A stretch of DNA of 64,000 nucleotides from Erythrobacter sp. (GTDB lineage: Bacteria > Pseudomonadota > Alphaproteobacteria > Sphingomonadales > Sphingomonadaceae): contig DAICXZ010000030.1 of the NCBI GenBank assembly GCA_027311945.1, forward strand, positions 186,001 to 250,000, in the 5' to 3' direction. Made by a program: the position numbers and the translations under genes. This document shows positions 48,869-59,014 of the stretch, piece by piece. The notes under the pieces were generated by a model. It did not search any database. It saw only the letters and a list, made by a program, of their open reading frames with translations, and was not told the DNA's origin. How positions within the stretch are numbered: position 1 is the stretch's first letter; the number at the start of each line of letters is the position of its first letter.

Positions 48869-49264
48869 CTAGACCAGCCCCAGCTTGCTCAATTCGCTCA
48901 CCAGCTTGCCGGGCAACACGTCGCCTGCAACCTCGCCCTCGACGAGATCCTTCGGTGCCTCCTCGTCGGCCAGATAGCGCCAGCCCTGATGCGCGCGCTT
49001 CGCCTTGGGGTGGACGAGGTGCAGCCGGTTTTCGAGCACGATGTCCCAGTGCCCGTCGGGCCGCTCCTCGAAGCCGAGAATGTTGGAGCGGGCAACCATG
49101 GCGCGGTCGTAAATCCAGTAGAGCGAGCCGCCCTTCATCTCCTCGTGCCTCTTGGGCAGATAGCGTGTGCGCAGGCGTCGTTCGGGGCTGGAGCCGTCGA
49201 ACCAGCTTTCCAGATCGCGCATGGACTGGGCGCGATAGGCGATCTTTGTCATGTGCAGAGGCAT
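48869..49264 (-). CDS. DUF1489-like protein
   Basis: MPLHMTKIAYRAQSMRDLESWF...YLPKRHEEMKGGSLYWIYDRAMVARSNILGFE. Confidence 0.8.
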   Translation of the reverse strand: MPLHMTKIAYRAQSMRDLESWFDGSSPERRLRTRYLPKRHEEMKGGSLYWIYDRAMVARSNILGFEERPDGHWDIVLENRLHLVHPKAKRAHQGWRYLADEEAPKDLVEGEVAGDVLPGKLVSELSKLGLV

Positions 49265-49288
49265 GGGGGGAAAGATAGGGCGCGAGCC

Positions 49289-50704
49289 TCAGCCCGCCAA
49301 GCCTGCCGCCACCGCCAGCCCGAGGAAAGCGAAGAAGCCCATCGAATCGGTGATCATCGTCACGAACACGCTTGAGGCCACTGCCGGATCCTGATTGAGC
49401 CGTTCGAACATCACCGGCACCAGCACGCCAGCCAGGCCTGCGGTGACGATGTTGATGATCACCGCCGCGCAGATCACCGCGCCAAGCTGCGGTGTGAAGA
49501 CCAACGCTGTTGCGATCCCGATCAGCGCCGCCACGGTCGCGCCATTGAGCAGCGCCACGCGCATTTCGCGCCACAGGATGCGCGGGGTGTTCGATTGAGT
49601 CAGCTGGTTGGTGGCGATGGCGCGCACGGTCACCGCCATCGTCTGCGTGCCCGCGTTGCCGCCGATCGAGGCTACGATCGGCATCAGCACTGCCAGCGCC
49701 ACCAGCCTCTCGATGGCGGCCCCAAAAGCGGCGATGATGAGGCTGGCGATCAGCGCGGTGCCGAGGTTTGCGATCAGCCAGCGCACGCGCGCCGAATAGG
49801 CATCGCGGATCGGCTCGTTGATGTCGCCATCGCCCGCGCCGCTCATCAGCAGGGCGTCTTCGCCCGCTTCTTCCTGGATGATGTGGACCACGTCGTCGAC
49901 CGTCATCTGGCCCACCAGTCGCCCACCTTCATCCACCACGGCGGCGGAAATAAGCGCGTATTTCTGGAACCTTAGCGCGACCTCTTCCTGGTCCATATCA
50001 ACCGGGATCAGTGTCTGGTCGCGCTTCATCACATCGGTTAGCGGGATGTGGCGCGGGGTGCGCAGGATCCACGAGAGCTGGCAGGTGCCGAGAGGCCGCA
50101 TCCGGTGGTCGACCACGAACACTTCCCAAAACTCGGTCGGCAAGTCCTCGTTGTCGCGCATGTAGTCGATCAGGTCGCCCACCGTCAGGTGTTCGGGCAC
50201 GGCGACCAGCTCGCGCTGCATCAGGCGGCCTGCGGTCTCACCCTCGTAGGCGAGCGCGCTTTCGATGGCGGCGCGGCCTTCCGGGGCCATCTCGGCGAGA
50301 ATGGCTTGCTGGTCGGCGTCGTTGAGGTCTTCGATCAGCTGCACCGCATCGTCGGTGTCGAGCTGATCGGCGATATTGGCGACAGCGGCGGCGGTCAGCG
50401 CCTCGACCATGTCGTCGCGGACATAGTCGTTGAGTTCGGCCACCACTTCGACCGTCATCAGGTCCGTAATGGCGCTGGCCAGCGCGCGGCGCTCTTCTGG
50501 TGCTAGCAGTTCGAGCAGGTCGGCGATGTCGGCGGGGTGCAGCGGTTCGACCAGCTCGTAGGCGGCGGACTCGTCCTTCTCGGCCAGCGCATCGCGCACG
50601 TCGCGCACGAATTCGGGCTTCAGGCGATTATCCTCGTCGAACTGCTCGCCTTCTTCGCGCGCAGGCGCGGTGTCTTCGGGGTCGAGAAGTTCGGAATCGG
50701 CCAT
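49289..50704 (-). CDS. mgtE: magnesium transporter MgtE
   Basis: LHPADIADLLELLAPEERRAL; CBS region; GGNAGTQTMAVTVRAIATNQL. Confidence 0.96.
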   Translation of the reverse strand: MADSELLDPEDTAPAREEGEQFDEDNRLKPEFVRDVRDALAEKDESAAYELVEPLHPADIADLLELLAPEERRALASAITDLMTVEVVAELNDYVRDDMVEALTAAAVANIADQLDTDDAVQLIEDLNDADQQAILAEMAPEGRAAIESALAYEGETAGRLMQRELVAVPEHLTVGDLIDYMRDNEDLPTEFWEVFVVDHRMRPLGTCQLSWILRTPRHIPLTDVMKRDQTLIPVDMDQEEVALRFQKYALISAAVVDEGGRLVGQMTVDDVVHIIQEEAGEDALLMSGAGDGDINEPIRDAYSARVRWLIANLGTALIASLIIAAFGAAIERLVALAVLMPIVASIGGNAGTQTMAVTVRAIATNQLTQSNTPRILWREMRVALLNGATVAALIGIATALVFTPQLGAVICAAVIINIVTAGLAGVLVPVMFERLNQDPAVASSVFVTMITDSMGFFAFLGLAVAAGLAG

Positions 50705-50840
50705 CGGGCTCGGTCTATTGCAGCGCAGCGCAAAAGCAAGCACGCCTTCGCGCTAATGCGGAACGCTTGAGGCAGACTCCGGGTGACATTGCGGTCAGCG
50801 CCCCTATATCGGCGGCCAAGTTCCACGAGGAGATATTTGC

Positions 50841-51305
50841 ATGTCCGAAGAAACGCTCACCTTCACGCTCGATTGCGGCGATGGCAAAGGCGGCGACGTC
50901 AAGATCAAGCTGCGCAGCGACCTTGCGCCCAACCATGTTGCGCGTATCACCGAACTGGCCAAGGAAGGCTTCTACGATGGCGTGGTGTTCCACCGCGTGA
51001 TCCCGAACTTCATGGCGCAGGGCGGCGATCCGACCGGCACCGGCATGTCGGGCTCCGACAAGCCTAACCTCGAGCAGGAATTCTCCGACGCTCCGCACAA
51101 GCGCGGCGTGTGCTCGATGGCGCGGACCAACGACCCCAACTCGGCCAACTCGCAGTTCTTCATCTGCAACGATGACGCCCGCTTCCTCGACCGCCAGTAC
51201 ACGGTGTGGGGAGAAGTGATCGAAGGCATGGAGCATGTCGATGCCCTGCCCGTGGGCGAGCCGCCGCGCGAGCCGGGCGTGATCGTCAAGGCGACCGTCG
51301 CCTGA
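50841..51305 (+). CDS. ppiB: peptidyl-prolyl cis-trans isomerase (cyclophilin)
   Basis: FYDGVVFHRVIPNFMAQGGDPTGTG...SMARTNDPNSANSQFFIC. Confidence 0.96.
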   Translation: MSEETLTFTLDCGDGKGGDVKIKLRSDLAPNHVARITELAKEGFYDGVVFHRVIPNFMAQGGDPTGTGMSGSDKPNLEQEFSDAPHKRGVCSMARTNDPNSANSQFFICNDDARFLDRQYTVWGEVIEGMEHVDALPVGEPPREPGVIVKATVA

Positions 51306-51331
51306 TCTAACCGCTACAAGCGGCAAACGAG

Positions 51332-51364
51332 AAAGGGGCGCTTCGCGGGCGCCCCTTTGTTTTT
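51332..51364 (+). terminator. Intrinsic terminator after ppiB
   Basis: AAAGGGGCGC / GCGCCCCTTT with 7-nt loop, then GTTTTT. Confidence 0.85.
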
Positions 51365-51383
51365 GAGGTCGGTGTTTCGACGC

Positions 51384-52376
51384 TTAATCAGTTTCCGCAT
51401 CGGGCGCGACGTTGCGGTTCTCGATCAGCCACTTGTCGCCCTGCTTGACCACCTCGTCGCGGCCCCAGCCTTGCGCCAGCATTTCAGGGCGCGGACCGCC
51501 CGGCGAACCGCGCGAGACCGTCTGCCAGTAGTAGTTCACCACCGCGCGGGTTGGGCTGACCCAATCGATGGTCTGGTTGCTCATCACGTGGTGTAGCGGC
51601 GGCACGGCCTCGCCCTTGGCGGCACGTTCCGCCCGCCCGGCCGCCATCGAGGTGACCATGTTGTGGAGAGCCTCGCGGCCTTTGGTCTGGCCGAAGGCGC
51701 CGTTCTCGGTGAACACTTCGGCATAGGCATCCGCATCCCAGGTATCGATCGCGCGGACATAGTCCCACATCAATTCCTCGATCGCGCTGCGGTCAGCCAG
51801 CTGCTGCGCGGCGGCTTCGGGCGTGAGCGTGGCGGCCTGTGGCGGCGCGGTGATGGGCAGGGTGGCCGGGTCCCAGTGCTCGTCGGCCTTGCCGTCGACA
51901 AAACGCCAGGTGTCGAACCAGGTGGTGGTGTAGCTCTGCGAGGGATCGTCGGCATAGGGCACGATCCGGCGCGTGAGGATCGTCACATAGTCACCCTCTG
52001 CCTGCACCGCGACCACGCCGTTCGGGTCTTCGGGCGACAGCGCCGGGCAAGGATCGAGCGGCGGGCGCTTGGCGACTTCGGTGAAGTAGTAGATTACGCC
52101 TTCCAGCCCCGATGCGGCGACCGGGTTGTGCTGGATATAGGCATCGGTCAGCCATTCGCCCGCGCGGCTCCACTCGTTGCATTTGAGCAGGTTGCGCTGG
52201 ATGTGCAGCGCGGCCTGCTTGTTGCGGTGAAGCAGCGGATCGTCGCTGGTGAACAGGCTCTCGGGATCGGGGTGCGGCACTACCGGATCGGATAGCGCGC
52301 GCATCTGGGCCTGCGCGGCAACGGGCATGGCGGCAAGGCCGAGGGCTGCTGCCAGCAAGGCGGTTTTCAGTTTCAT
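51384..52376 (-). CDS. Exported protein with two SnoaL/NTF2-like domains
   Basis: Signal MKLKTALLAAALGLAAMPVAAQA; N-terminal SnoaL-like half (CNEWSRAGEWLTDAYIQHNP) and C-terminal half (DRSAIEELMWDYVRAIDTWDADAYAEVFTENGAFG). Confidence 0.8.
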   Translation of the reverse strand: MKLKTALLAAALGLAAMPVAAQAQMRALSDPVVPHPDPESLFTSDDPLLHRNKQAALHIQRNLLKCNEWSRAGEWLTDAYIQHNPVAASGLEGVIYYFTEVAKRPPLDPCPALSPEDPNGVVAVQAEGDYVTILTRRIVPYADDPSQSYTTTWFDTWRFVDGKADEHWDPATLPITAPPQAATLTPEAAAQQLADRSAIEELMWDYVRAIDTWDADAYAEVFTENGAFGQTKGREALHNMVTSMAAGRAERAAKGEAVPPLHHVMSNQTIDWVSPTRAVVNYYWQTVSRGSPGGPRPEMLAQGWGRDEVVKQGDKWLIENRNVAPDAETD

Positions 52377-52447
52377 GATCTCTCCCCTTTCGAACGATCC
52401 GGCGATCTTGCCCGATTTCGTTATACTTCGAAAGGGTTTTGGGCGTT

Positions 52448-53326
52448 CTATAGTCCCGCGCCGACCAGCCAGTCGTGAAACAGCCGCACCGGACGCAGCG
52501 CCAGATCAGCGGGGCGACAGATGAAGCAATAGGAATAGGGGCTGGGCACCTGAATGTCGTAGAGCTTGGCCAGCCGCGGGTCCTTGTTTCTCGCGAGGTG
52601 ATCGTCGTGCATCACCGCGATGCCCAGGCCCTGCGCGGCGGCTTCGAGGATGAGCTGGCCCGAATCGTAGTGGTCGACCGCCATCGGTTGCAGGTGCTTC
52701 ATCCCGATGGCCGTTTTCCAGGCATCGAAGCTCAGGTGCATGTCGGTATGCACGAGGAACGTTTGCTGGCTGAGGACCGATTCGTCAGGCTCCGAGCCGA
52801 TCTCTTCCACCAGTTCGCGATTGGCGATGGCGTGGATCGTGTTCTGGTCGAGCTTGACCGAGTGGAACGAGGGGTCGGGCTCGTTGACCAGGCCGATCAC
52901 CGCATCGAGCGTATCGCCAATGCGGCTGAGCTGGTTAGGGCTGGTGTCGATATCGAGGTGCAGGCGCGGATGCAGGCGGCGCAGCTCCGGCAGGCGAGGG
53001 AACAGCCGCTGGGTGCCGAACAGCGGGGTAACGCCGAGCCGCAGGCGCATCAGCTGGAGGTTTTCCGACTGCGCCTCGACCGCCGTAGCCAAGGCTTCGA
53101 GGTGGGGAGAGACCTTGTCGTAGAACTGGCGGCCTTCCTCGGTCAGCCGCATGGTCTGGCCTTGCCGGCTGAACAGCTTGCGGCCGATGAAGTCTTCCAG
53201 GCTGGCGATCCGGCGCGAAAGTGCGGACGGGCTCAGGCCAAGCTCGGTCGCCGCCGCGCGTGCGGAGCCGAGCCGCACGGTTCGGACGAACGCCTCTAGG
53301 GCGCGCAAAGGGGGCAGGCGACGCAT
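52448..53326 (-). CDS. LysR family transcriptional regulator
   Basis: LPPLRALEAFVRTVRLGSARAAATELGLSPSALSRRIASLEDFIGRKLFSR. Confidence 0.95.
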   Translation of the reverse strand: MRRLPPLRALEAFVRTVRLGSARAAATELGLSPSALSRRIASLEDFIGRKLFSRQGQTMRLTEEGRQFYDKVSPHLEALATAVEAQSENLQLMRLRLGVTPLFGTQRLFPRLPELRRLHPRLHLDIDTSPNQLSRIGDTLDAVIGLVNEPDPSFHSVKLDQNTIHAIANRELVEEIGSEPDESVLSQQTFLVHTDMHLSFDAWKTAIGMKHLQPMAVDHYDSGQLILEAAAQGLGIAVMHDDHLARNKDPRLAKLYDIQVPSPYSYCFICRPADLALRPVRLFHDWLVGAGL

Positions 53327-53424
53327 GAAGCCTTTCTAAACCGCTCGTTCTTTCTCTCCCACCCAACCCAATATCGCATGTGCAGCATTTTGGCGAGTGC
53401 ACTGCAAAATTTGTTGGTCGGCGG

Positions 53425-54393
53425 CTATTCCTCGGTCGTGTTTTCGCTTTCCGCGCTCGGCGCGTGCAATCGCAGGCGGGTAACGTGCGTTTCGTCGCCC
53501 TCTGTGACCTCTATGCGCCAGCCGGTCGGGTGCTCAAGCACGGTGCCCGGTTGCGGCACCTGCTCGGCGAGGATGAAGGCGAGGCCGCCGAGGGTATCCA
53601 CAGATTCCTCGATCTCGGCGAGGCGCGGATCGCCCACCAGCTCGGCCACGTCGTCAAGCTCGGCGCGGGCATCGCAGTCCCACAGGCCGTCTTCAAGCTT
53701 CACCACCTGCTCGACCCGTTCGTCGTCGTGCTCGTCCTCGATCTCGCCGATGATTTCCTCAACGAGGTCTTCGATGGTGATGATCCCGTCGGTGCCCGAG
53801 AACTCATCAAGCACGATGGCGAGATGGGTGCGCTTGGTGCGCATATCGGCCAGCACGTCGAGCGCTCCGCGCGATTGTGGCACATAGAGCGGCTCGCGCA
53901 TCATCATGGTCCAGTCGGACGGCGGGGCTGCGCCGCTGGCGAGATAGGAGAACACATCCTTGATGTGCATCATGCCGATGACGTCGTCGAGTTTCTCGCG
54001 ATAGACTGGCATGCGCGACACGCCATGTTCGGCGAATTGTGCCACCATCTCGTCCCAGCTCGCCTCGGCGGGCACGGCGATTATCTCGGAACGGGGAATG
54101 GCGACGTCGTCGGCGTCGTGCTCGGAGAAATGCAGCAGGTTCCTGAGCATGACCAGCTCGACCGCCGAGAGATCGCCTTTGCCGGACGACCGCTCGCCGC
54201 GACCGTTTTCGTCCTCGTGATCGTCGATGGCCTCTTCGATCTGAGCTCTCAGGCTGGTGTCGGCGCCATTATCAAATAGGGAACGCAGCGCGCCCCACAG
54301 GCCGCCGCTGCTACTACTGTCCTCGTCTCCCGCAGGAGACTGCTCGCTTTGTCCGGGTTCGGGCATAGCCCTGTCGTGATGTCCCTGTTTCAT
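53425..54393 (-). CDS. corC: CorC/HlyC-type CBS-domain protein
   Basis: DVAIPRSEIIAVPA...GMMHIKDVFSYLA...HLAIVLDEFSGTDGIITIEDLVEEIIGEIEDEHD. Confidence 0.95.
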   Translation of the reverse strand: MKQGHHDRAMPEPGQSEQSPAGDEDSSSSGGLWGALRSLFDNGADTSLRAQIEEAIDDHEDENGRGERSSGKGDLSAVELVMLRNLLHFSEHDADDVAIPRSEIIAVPAEASWDEMVAQFAEHGVSRMPVYREKLDDVIGMMHIKDVFSYLASGAAPPSDWTMMMREPLYVPQSRGALDVLADMRTKRTHLAIVLDEFSGTDGIITIEDLVEEIIGEIEDEHDDERVEQVVKLEDGLWDCDARAELDDVAELVGDPRLAEIEESVDTLGGLAFILAEQVPQPGTVLEHPTGWRIEVTEGDETHVTRLRLHAPSAESENTTEE

Positions 54394-54878
54394 TGGTGAT
54401 CGGCTGCATATGGGTCTGCAATGGCCAGAAGTGCAAGCGCCTTGATTTCAAGCGCCTCCATTTCCTCGGCATCGGCGTCGGAAATCTCGTGATCGTACCC
54501 GGCTAGATGGAGCAGGCCGTGGACGATCAGGTGCGCGGCGTGGTGGTCGAGCGCAATGCCCTTGTCCGCCGCCTCGTGCGCGCAGACGCCGTGGGCGAGG
54601 GCGAGATCTCCGAGCATTTCGGGTGGGCCGTCCGGGGCCAGATGGACGAGTTCTTCGCGTTCAAGCATCGGGAACGAGAGCACGTTGGTGGGCTTGTCGC
54701 GCTGGCGCCACTCGCGGTTGAGTTCGTGCACTTCCTCGTCGGAGGTGAAGATCAGGCTCGCGACAAGGCGCGGGTTGGCAAGTTCGGGCGCGACTTCGCA
54801 CGCAGCCTCGGCCACGCGCTCGGCAAGCGCCTCCCATTGGCCCGCGGGCCAGCCTTCCATGTCAATTTCGAGGTCCAT
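54390..54878 (-). CDS. ybeY: endoribonuclease YbeY
   Basis: LNREWRQRDKPTNVLSFP...HLIVHGLLHLAGYDHE (HxxxHxxxxxH). Confidence 0.96.
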   Translation of the reverse strand: MDLEIDMEGWPAGQWEALAERVAEAACEVAPELANPRLVASLIFTSDEEVHELNREWRQRDKPTNVLSFPMLEREELVHLAPDGPPEMLGDLALAHGVCAHEAADKGIALDHHAAHLIVHGLLHLAGYDHEISDADAEEMEALEIKALALLAIADPYAADHQ

Positions 54879-54931
54879 GTACTTCCGTCAGTCTTCAGCC
54901 AGAATTACCACAGCAGCATAAATTACCGCAT

Positions 54932-55015
54932 CCGCTCGGCCTGAGCTTATCGAAGGCGAGGCACTTAGATGGCCCAGCCGGGATGCCTATCCTTCGACAA
55001 GCTGAGGATGAGCGG
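54932..55015. repeat. Inverted-repeat (REP-like) element, copy 2
   Basis: Arms CCGCTCGGCCTGAGCTTATCGAAGG (54932-54956) and CCTTCGACAAGCTGAGGATGAGCGG (54991-55015), 21/25 complementary; same family as 31786-31883. Confidence 0.85.
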
Positions 55016-55065
55016 TGAGAGGACATTATCGGCTCTGGGCGAGCGTGGTGTCGATCGCGGTGCGC

Positions 55066-56109
55066 TCAGGCGTTAGGCCCCTCGTATGCTTCGACGATGC
55101 GCCCAACAATGGGGTGTCGCACTACGTCGGCGGTGGTGAAGCGGGTTACGCCGATGCCCTCGACGCCCTCCAGCCGCTCGACCGCGTCGGCAAGGCCGCT
55201 CATGCGGTCGCCGCCGGGGATGTCGACCTGGCGGGGGTCGCCGCAGATCACCATCCGGCTGTTCTGGCCGAAGCGGGTGAGGAACATCTTCATCTGCTCG
55301 CGCGTGGTGTTCTGCGCCTCGTCGAGGATCACGAAGGCATCGGCCAAGGTGCGTCCGCGCATGAAAGCGATCGGCGCGATTTCGATTTCGCCCGAGGCGA
55401 TCCGCCGTTCTACCTGCTCTGGGGGCATGCAGTCGAACAGCGCGTCGTAGAGCGGACGCAGATAGGGATCGACCTTGTCCTTCATGTCGCCGGGCAGGAA
55501 GCCGAGCTTTTCGCCGGCTTCCACCGCCGGGCGGCTCAGGATGAGCCGTTGCACCGAGCCGGTGATCAGCTGCGAAACAGCCTGCGCCACGGCAAGATAG
55601 GTTTTGCCGGTGCCTGCCGGGCCAAGCGCGAAGATGATGTCGCGGCTGGCGAGCTGGCGCATGTAGTCGCCCTGCATCGCGCTGCGCGGTGTGATCGTCT
55701 TCTTGCGGGTGCGGATCATGATGGGCGGGGCCTTGGCATCGCCGGTGATGATGCCTTCGAGCATGGGCTCGTTGCTCATCGCGATCAGGGCTTCGATGGC
55801 ACCTGCATCCATTTCTTCGCCTTGCAGAAGTTTTTCATGCATTTTCAGCAGGACATCGCGCGCTCTTGCCACTTCGTCTTGCGCGCCCTCGATCACCACC
55901 CGGTCACCGCGCGCGGCAATGAATACGCCCAGCCGATTCTCGATATGGACGAGGTTGGCATCGAACTCGCCGAACAGCATGCCGAGTGCGGCTTGTTCGT
56001 CGAAGATAACCTCGATGCGGGCGCGGCGCGAGGCGTCGCGGCGGTCTTCGGGGTGAGCGATCGCGGCAGCGTGTCCGGCACTGGTGCCACGGGGAGCTTT
56101 GCGGGCCAT
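55066..56109 (-). CDS. phoH: PhoH family ATPase
   Basis: [21 protein letters not shown]...[34 protein letters not shown]...[11 protein letters not shown]. Confidence 0.97.
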   Translation of the reverse strand: MARKAPRGTSAGHAAAIAHPEDRRDASRRARIEVIFDEQAALGMLFGEFDANLVHIENRLGVFIAARGDRVVIEGAQDEVARARDVLLKMHEKLLQGEEMDAGAIEALIAMSNEPMLEGIITGDAKAPPIMIRTRKKTITPRSAMQGDYMRQLASRDIIFALGPAGTGKTYLAVAQAVSQLITGSVQRLILSRPAVEAGEKLGFLPGDMKDKVDPYLRPLYDALFDCMPPEQVERRIASGEIEIAPIAFMRGRTLADAFVILDEAQNTTREQMKMFLTRFGQNSRMVICGDPRQVDIPGGDRMSGLADAVERLEGVEGIGVTRFTTADVVRHPIVGRIVEAYEGPNA

Positions 56110-56219
56110 CGAGTCCTTTCTTCGCTTTGTCCTAATGAGAATAGGACTGATCGGGCCGCAAACAAGCGCACGACCTGTGGAAGGCGGTGGAAAGTCATGG
56201 AAATGCCTTGAGCGGTGGC

Positions 56220-57563
56220 TCAGGCCTGCGTGGGCTGAAGCAAGCGCCCCGCCAGCGAGTTCGGCCCGGCCTGCACCAGCTCTACCTCGACCAGATCGCC
56301 CATTGCGCAGTCACCTTCGAAGAAGACCGATTGCAGCCACGGTGACTTGCCGAGCCACTGGCCCGGGTGCTTGCCCTTGCGCTCGATCAGCACCTTGCAG
56401 GTCTTGCCCAGGCTTGCCTCGTTGAAGGCAAGCTGGTGCCGGTTGAGCGCCGCCTGCAAGCGCTGGAGCCGCTCGTCCATCACTTCGGGCGCAATATGGC
56501 CGTCCATGCTCGCGGCAGGCGTTCCGGGGCGGGGCGAATACTTGAAGCTGAAGGCAGCCGCGTATTTGACCTCGTCGACCAGCGCCAGCGTCTCTTCGAA
56601 TTCGGCCTCGGTCTCACCGGGGAAGCCGACGATGAAGTCACCCGACAGTGCGATATCGGGCCGCACTTCGCGGAACCGATCGAGCAGCTTCAAATAGCTT
56701 TCCGCCGTGTGGCTGCGGTTCATTGCTTTCAGCACCCGGTCAGAGCCGGATTGCACCGGCAGATGCAGATAGGGCATCAGCTTTTCGACCTCGCCATGGG
56801 CGGCGATCAGGCCTTCGGTCATGTCGTTGGGGTGGCTGGTGGTGTAGCGGATGCGGAGCAGATCGGGTAGCGCGGCCAGCGCGCGGATCAGCCCATCAAG
56901 ACCGATGGCGCGGCCCTTGTTGTCTTGCCCGCTCCACGCGTTGACGTTCTGGCCGAGCAGCGTCAACTCGCGTGCACCGGCTTCGACCAGCTTCTCCGCC
57001 TCGCGCAGTAAATCGCTGTAGGGACGGGAAATTTCCGCGCCGCGCGTATATGGTACCACGCAATAGGTGCAGAACTTGTCGCAGCCTTCCTGCACCGTGA
57101 GGAAGGCCGTGGCAGCAACCTTGCGGCGGGCGGGAAGGGCCGCGAACTTGGCGTCCTCGGGCATGTCGGTGTCGGTGCTGCGACGGCCTGCGGCGGCGTC
57201 CTTCACCATATCGCCCAATCGGTGATAGGCCTGCGGGCCGACCACCATGCCCACCGCCGGAGCGCGCGCCATGATCTCTTCGCCCTCGGCCTGGGCGACG
57301 CAGCCGGCAACCGCGATCATCGGCTTTTTGCCCACCTGTTCGCCCGCCTTCACAAGGCGGCCGATGTCCGAATAGACCTTCTCGGTGGCCTTCTCGCGGA
57401 TATGGCAGGTGTTAAGCACGACGAGGTCGGCGGCTTCGCCTTCGGCTGCGGGCGTGATGCCCTGCGCTTCGAGTAGTTCGCTCATGCGCTCGCCATCGTA
57501 GACGTTCATCTGACAGCCGAAGCTCTTGACCCGATAGGTCTTTGGTGTGGTGGTCGGTTTCAT
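56220..57563 (-). CDS. miaB: tRNA methylthiotransferase MiaB
   Basis: KSFGCQMNVYDGERM; CDKFCTYCVVPYTRGAEISRP; TRAM-like C-terminus. Confidence 0.97.
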   Translation of the reverse strand: MKPTTTPKTYRVKSFGCQMNVYDGERMSELLEAQGITPAAEGEAADLVVLNTCHIREKATEKVYSDIGRLVKAGEQVGKKPMIAVAGCVAQAEGEEIMARAPAVGMVVGPQAYHRLGDMVKDAAAGRRSTDTDMPEDAKFAALPARRKVAATAFLTVQEGCDKFCTYCVVPYTRGAEISRPYSDLLREAEKLVEAGARELTLLGQNVNAWSGQDNKGRAIGLDGLIRALAALPDLLRIRYTTSHPNDMTEGLIAAHGEVEKLMPYLHLPVQSGSDRVLKAMNRSHTAESYLKLLDRFREVRPDIALSGDFIVGFPGETEAEFEETLALVDEVKYAAAFSFKYSPRPGTPAASMDGHIAPEVMDERLQRLQAALNRHQLAFNEASLGKTCKVLIERKGKHPGQWLGKSPWLQSVFFEGDCAMGDLVEVELVQAGPNSLAGRLLQPTQA

Positions 57564-57604
57564 GAGAAGGCGGCCGATACAGGAAAAACGCCTGAGGTGA
57601 AAGA

Positions 57605-58474
57605 TCAGGTCGGCGGGTCGTCCGGCGTCTCTTTCCTCTTGTAACGCACAGGCGCCACGTCATGCGCAAAGTCGCGCGCTGGCTTGCCGAGCGCACGGAC
57701 CAGTTCGGTCTCGATCATCGTGCGTGCCTTGGCCGCGATCAGCTTGCGACCACCCTTGCCATGATCGTCGGGTGCGAAGGGATCGAGGAAGTGCAGTTCC
57801 ACCCGGAACGAGCCGCGCCGTGCAAGTATTCGCAGCGCATTGTTGACGCCAGATTCGCTGCCGATCCAGCCGATTTCCTCGCCCGCCGCGCCATAGTCGA
57901 TAAAGACCGGCTGCACATAAACGCCGGGTGGTGGCGGTTCGAGCATCTTAAGCATCGAAGTCTTGAACGGAAGCAGCGACTGTCCGTCGGTGGTGGTGCC
58001 CTCAGGAAAAATCGTTACCGACCAATTATCGAGCAAAGCCTCGCGCACGGCGTTGATCTGGTCGGCCACATCCATTCGCGACTCGCGCTGGACGTAGACG
58101 GTGCGGTTCAGGCCCGCCAGCCAGCCCACCACCGGTGCCTTCTGCAGTTCGGCCTTTGCGACAAAGGCCGTGCCGCTTGCACCAGCCAGCGCGAGGATGT
58201 CGATCCACGAGACATGGTTGGAGAGAAAAACCACGTCGCGCCGCAGCGCCGTTCCGCGCCGCTTGACCTGCGCGCCGCAAATCCGCGCAGCAAGGTAAAG
58301 GAACAGCTTGGGGAAGGGCGAGCCATAGGCGGTGATGCGCCACAGGTAGTGGAGCGGCACGCAGACCAGCAGTGCCAGCAGCAGGCCAGCCGCGCGCAGC
58401 CCGATCCGCATCCAGCCGAACGGCGATATATAGGGCTTCGCACCGGCGGCGATGGCGGCGCGATCGGGCTTCAT
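57605..58474 (-). CDS. plsC: 1-acyl-sn-glycerol-3-phosphate acyltransferase
   Basis: VVFLSNHVSWIDILAL (NHxxxxD; S-W-I-D), VTIFPEGTTTDGQSLLPFKTSML. Confidence 0.95.
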   Translation of the reverse strand: MKPDRAAIAAGAKPYISPFGWMRIGLRAAGLLLALLVCVPLHYLWRITAYGSPFPKLFLYLAARICGAQVKRRGTALRRDVVFLSNHVSWIDILALAGASGTAFVAKAELQKAPVVGWLAGLNRTVYVQRESRMDVADQINAVREALLDNWSVTIFPEGTTTDGQSLLPFKTSMLKMLEPPPPGVYVQPVFIDYGAAGEEIGWIGSESGVNNALRILARRGSFRVELHFLDPFAPDDHGKGGRKLIAAKARTMIETELVRALGKPARDFAHDVAPVRYKRKETPDDPPT

Positions 58475-58486
58475 GCGCGCTGTCTG

Positions 58487-58915
58487 TTAGGCTTTTTCTT
58501 CGCGGTCGATTCGCACACCGTACAATTCCATGCGGTGATCGACGAGGCGATAGCCCAGCTTCTCGGCAATCTGCTTCTGCAGCGCTTCCAACTCGGGATC
58601 GACGAATTCGACGACTTTACCCGTCTCGACGTCGATCAGGTGATCGTGGTGAGCCTCGGGCACGGGTTCATAGCGCGAGCGGCCATCGCCGAAGTCGTGC
58701 CGGTCGAGGATGCCCGCCTCTTCGAACAGGCGCACGGTGCGATAGACCGTGGCAATCGAGATCTTGGGATCGATGGCAGAGGCGCGCGCGTGCAGCGCCT
58801 CGACATCGGGATGGTCCGAGCTTTCCGAAAGCACCTTGGCGATAACGCGGCGCTGGTCGGTAATACGAAGGCCGCGCTCGGCGCAGAGGGCTTCGAGATC
58901 GATGGTCTGGGGCAC
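58487..58915 (-). CDS. fur: Fur family transcriptional regulator
   Basis: ERGLRITDQRRVIAKVLSESSDHPDVEALHARASAIDPKISIATVYRTVRLFEEAGIL...HHDHLIDVETGKVVEF. Confidence 0.93.
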   Translation of the reverse strand: MPQTIDLEALCAERGLRITDQRRVIAKVLSESSDHPDVEALHARASAIDPKISIATVYRTVRLFEEAGILDRHDFGDGRSRYEPVPEAHHDHLIDVETGKVVEFVDPELEALQKQIAEKLGYRLVDHRMELYGVRIDREEKA

Positions 58916-58949
58916 GGGGCGACCTCTTTCAGTCAGGCAGAAATGCAAA

Positions 58950-58976
58950 CGCCCCGGACCATAGGGGGCCGGGGCG
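58950..58976 (-). terminator. Possible terminator hairpin downstream of mucR
   Basis: CGCCCCGG / CCGGGGCG 8-bp arms; minus-strand reading continues TTTGCATTT. Confidence 0.5.
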
Positions 58977-59014
58977 CAGTGCTCAAGTCCGTGCCGGAAA
59001 TTGTCCGGTGCCTA

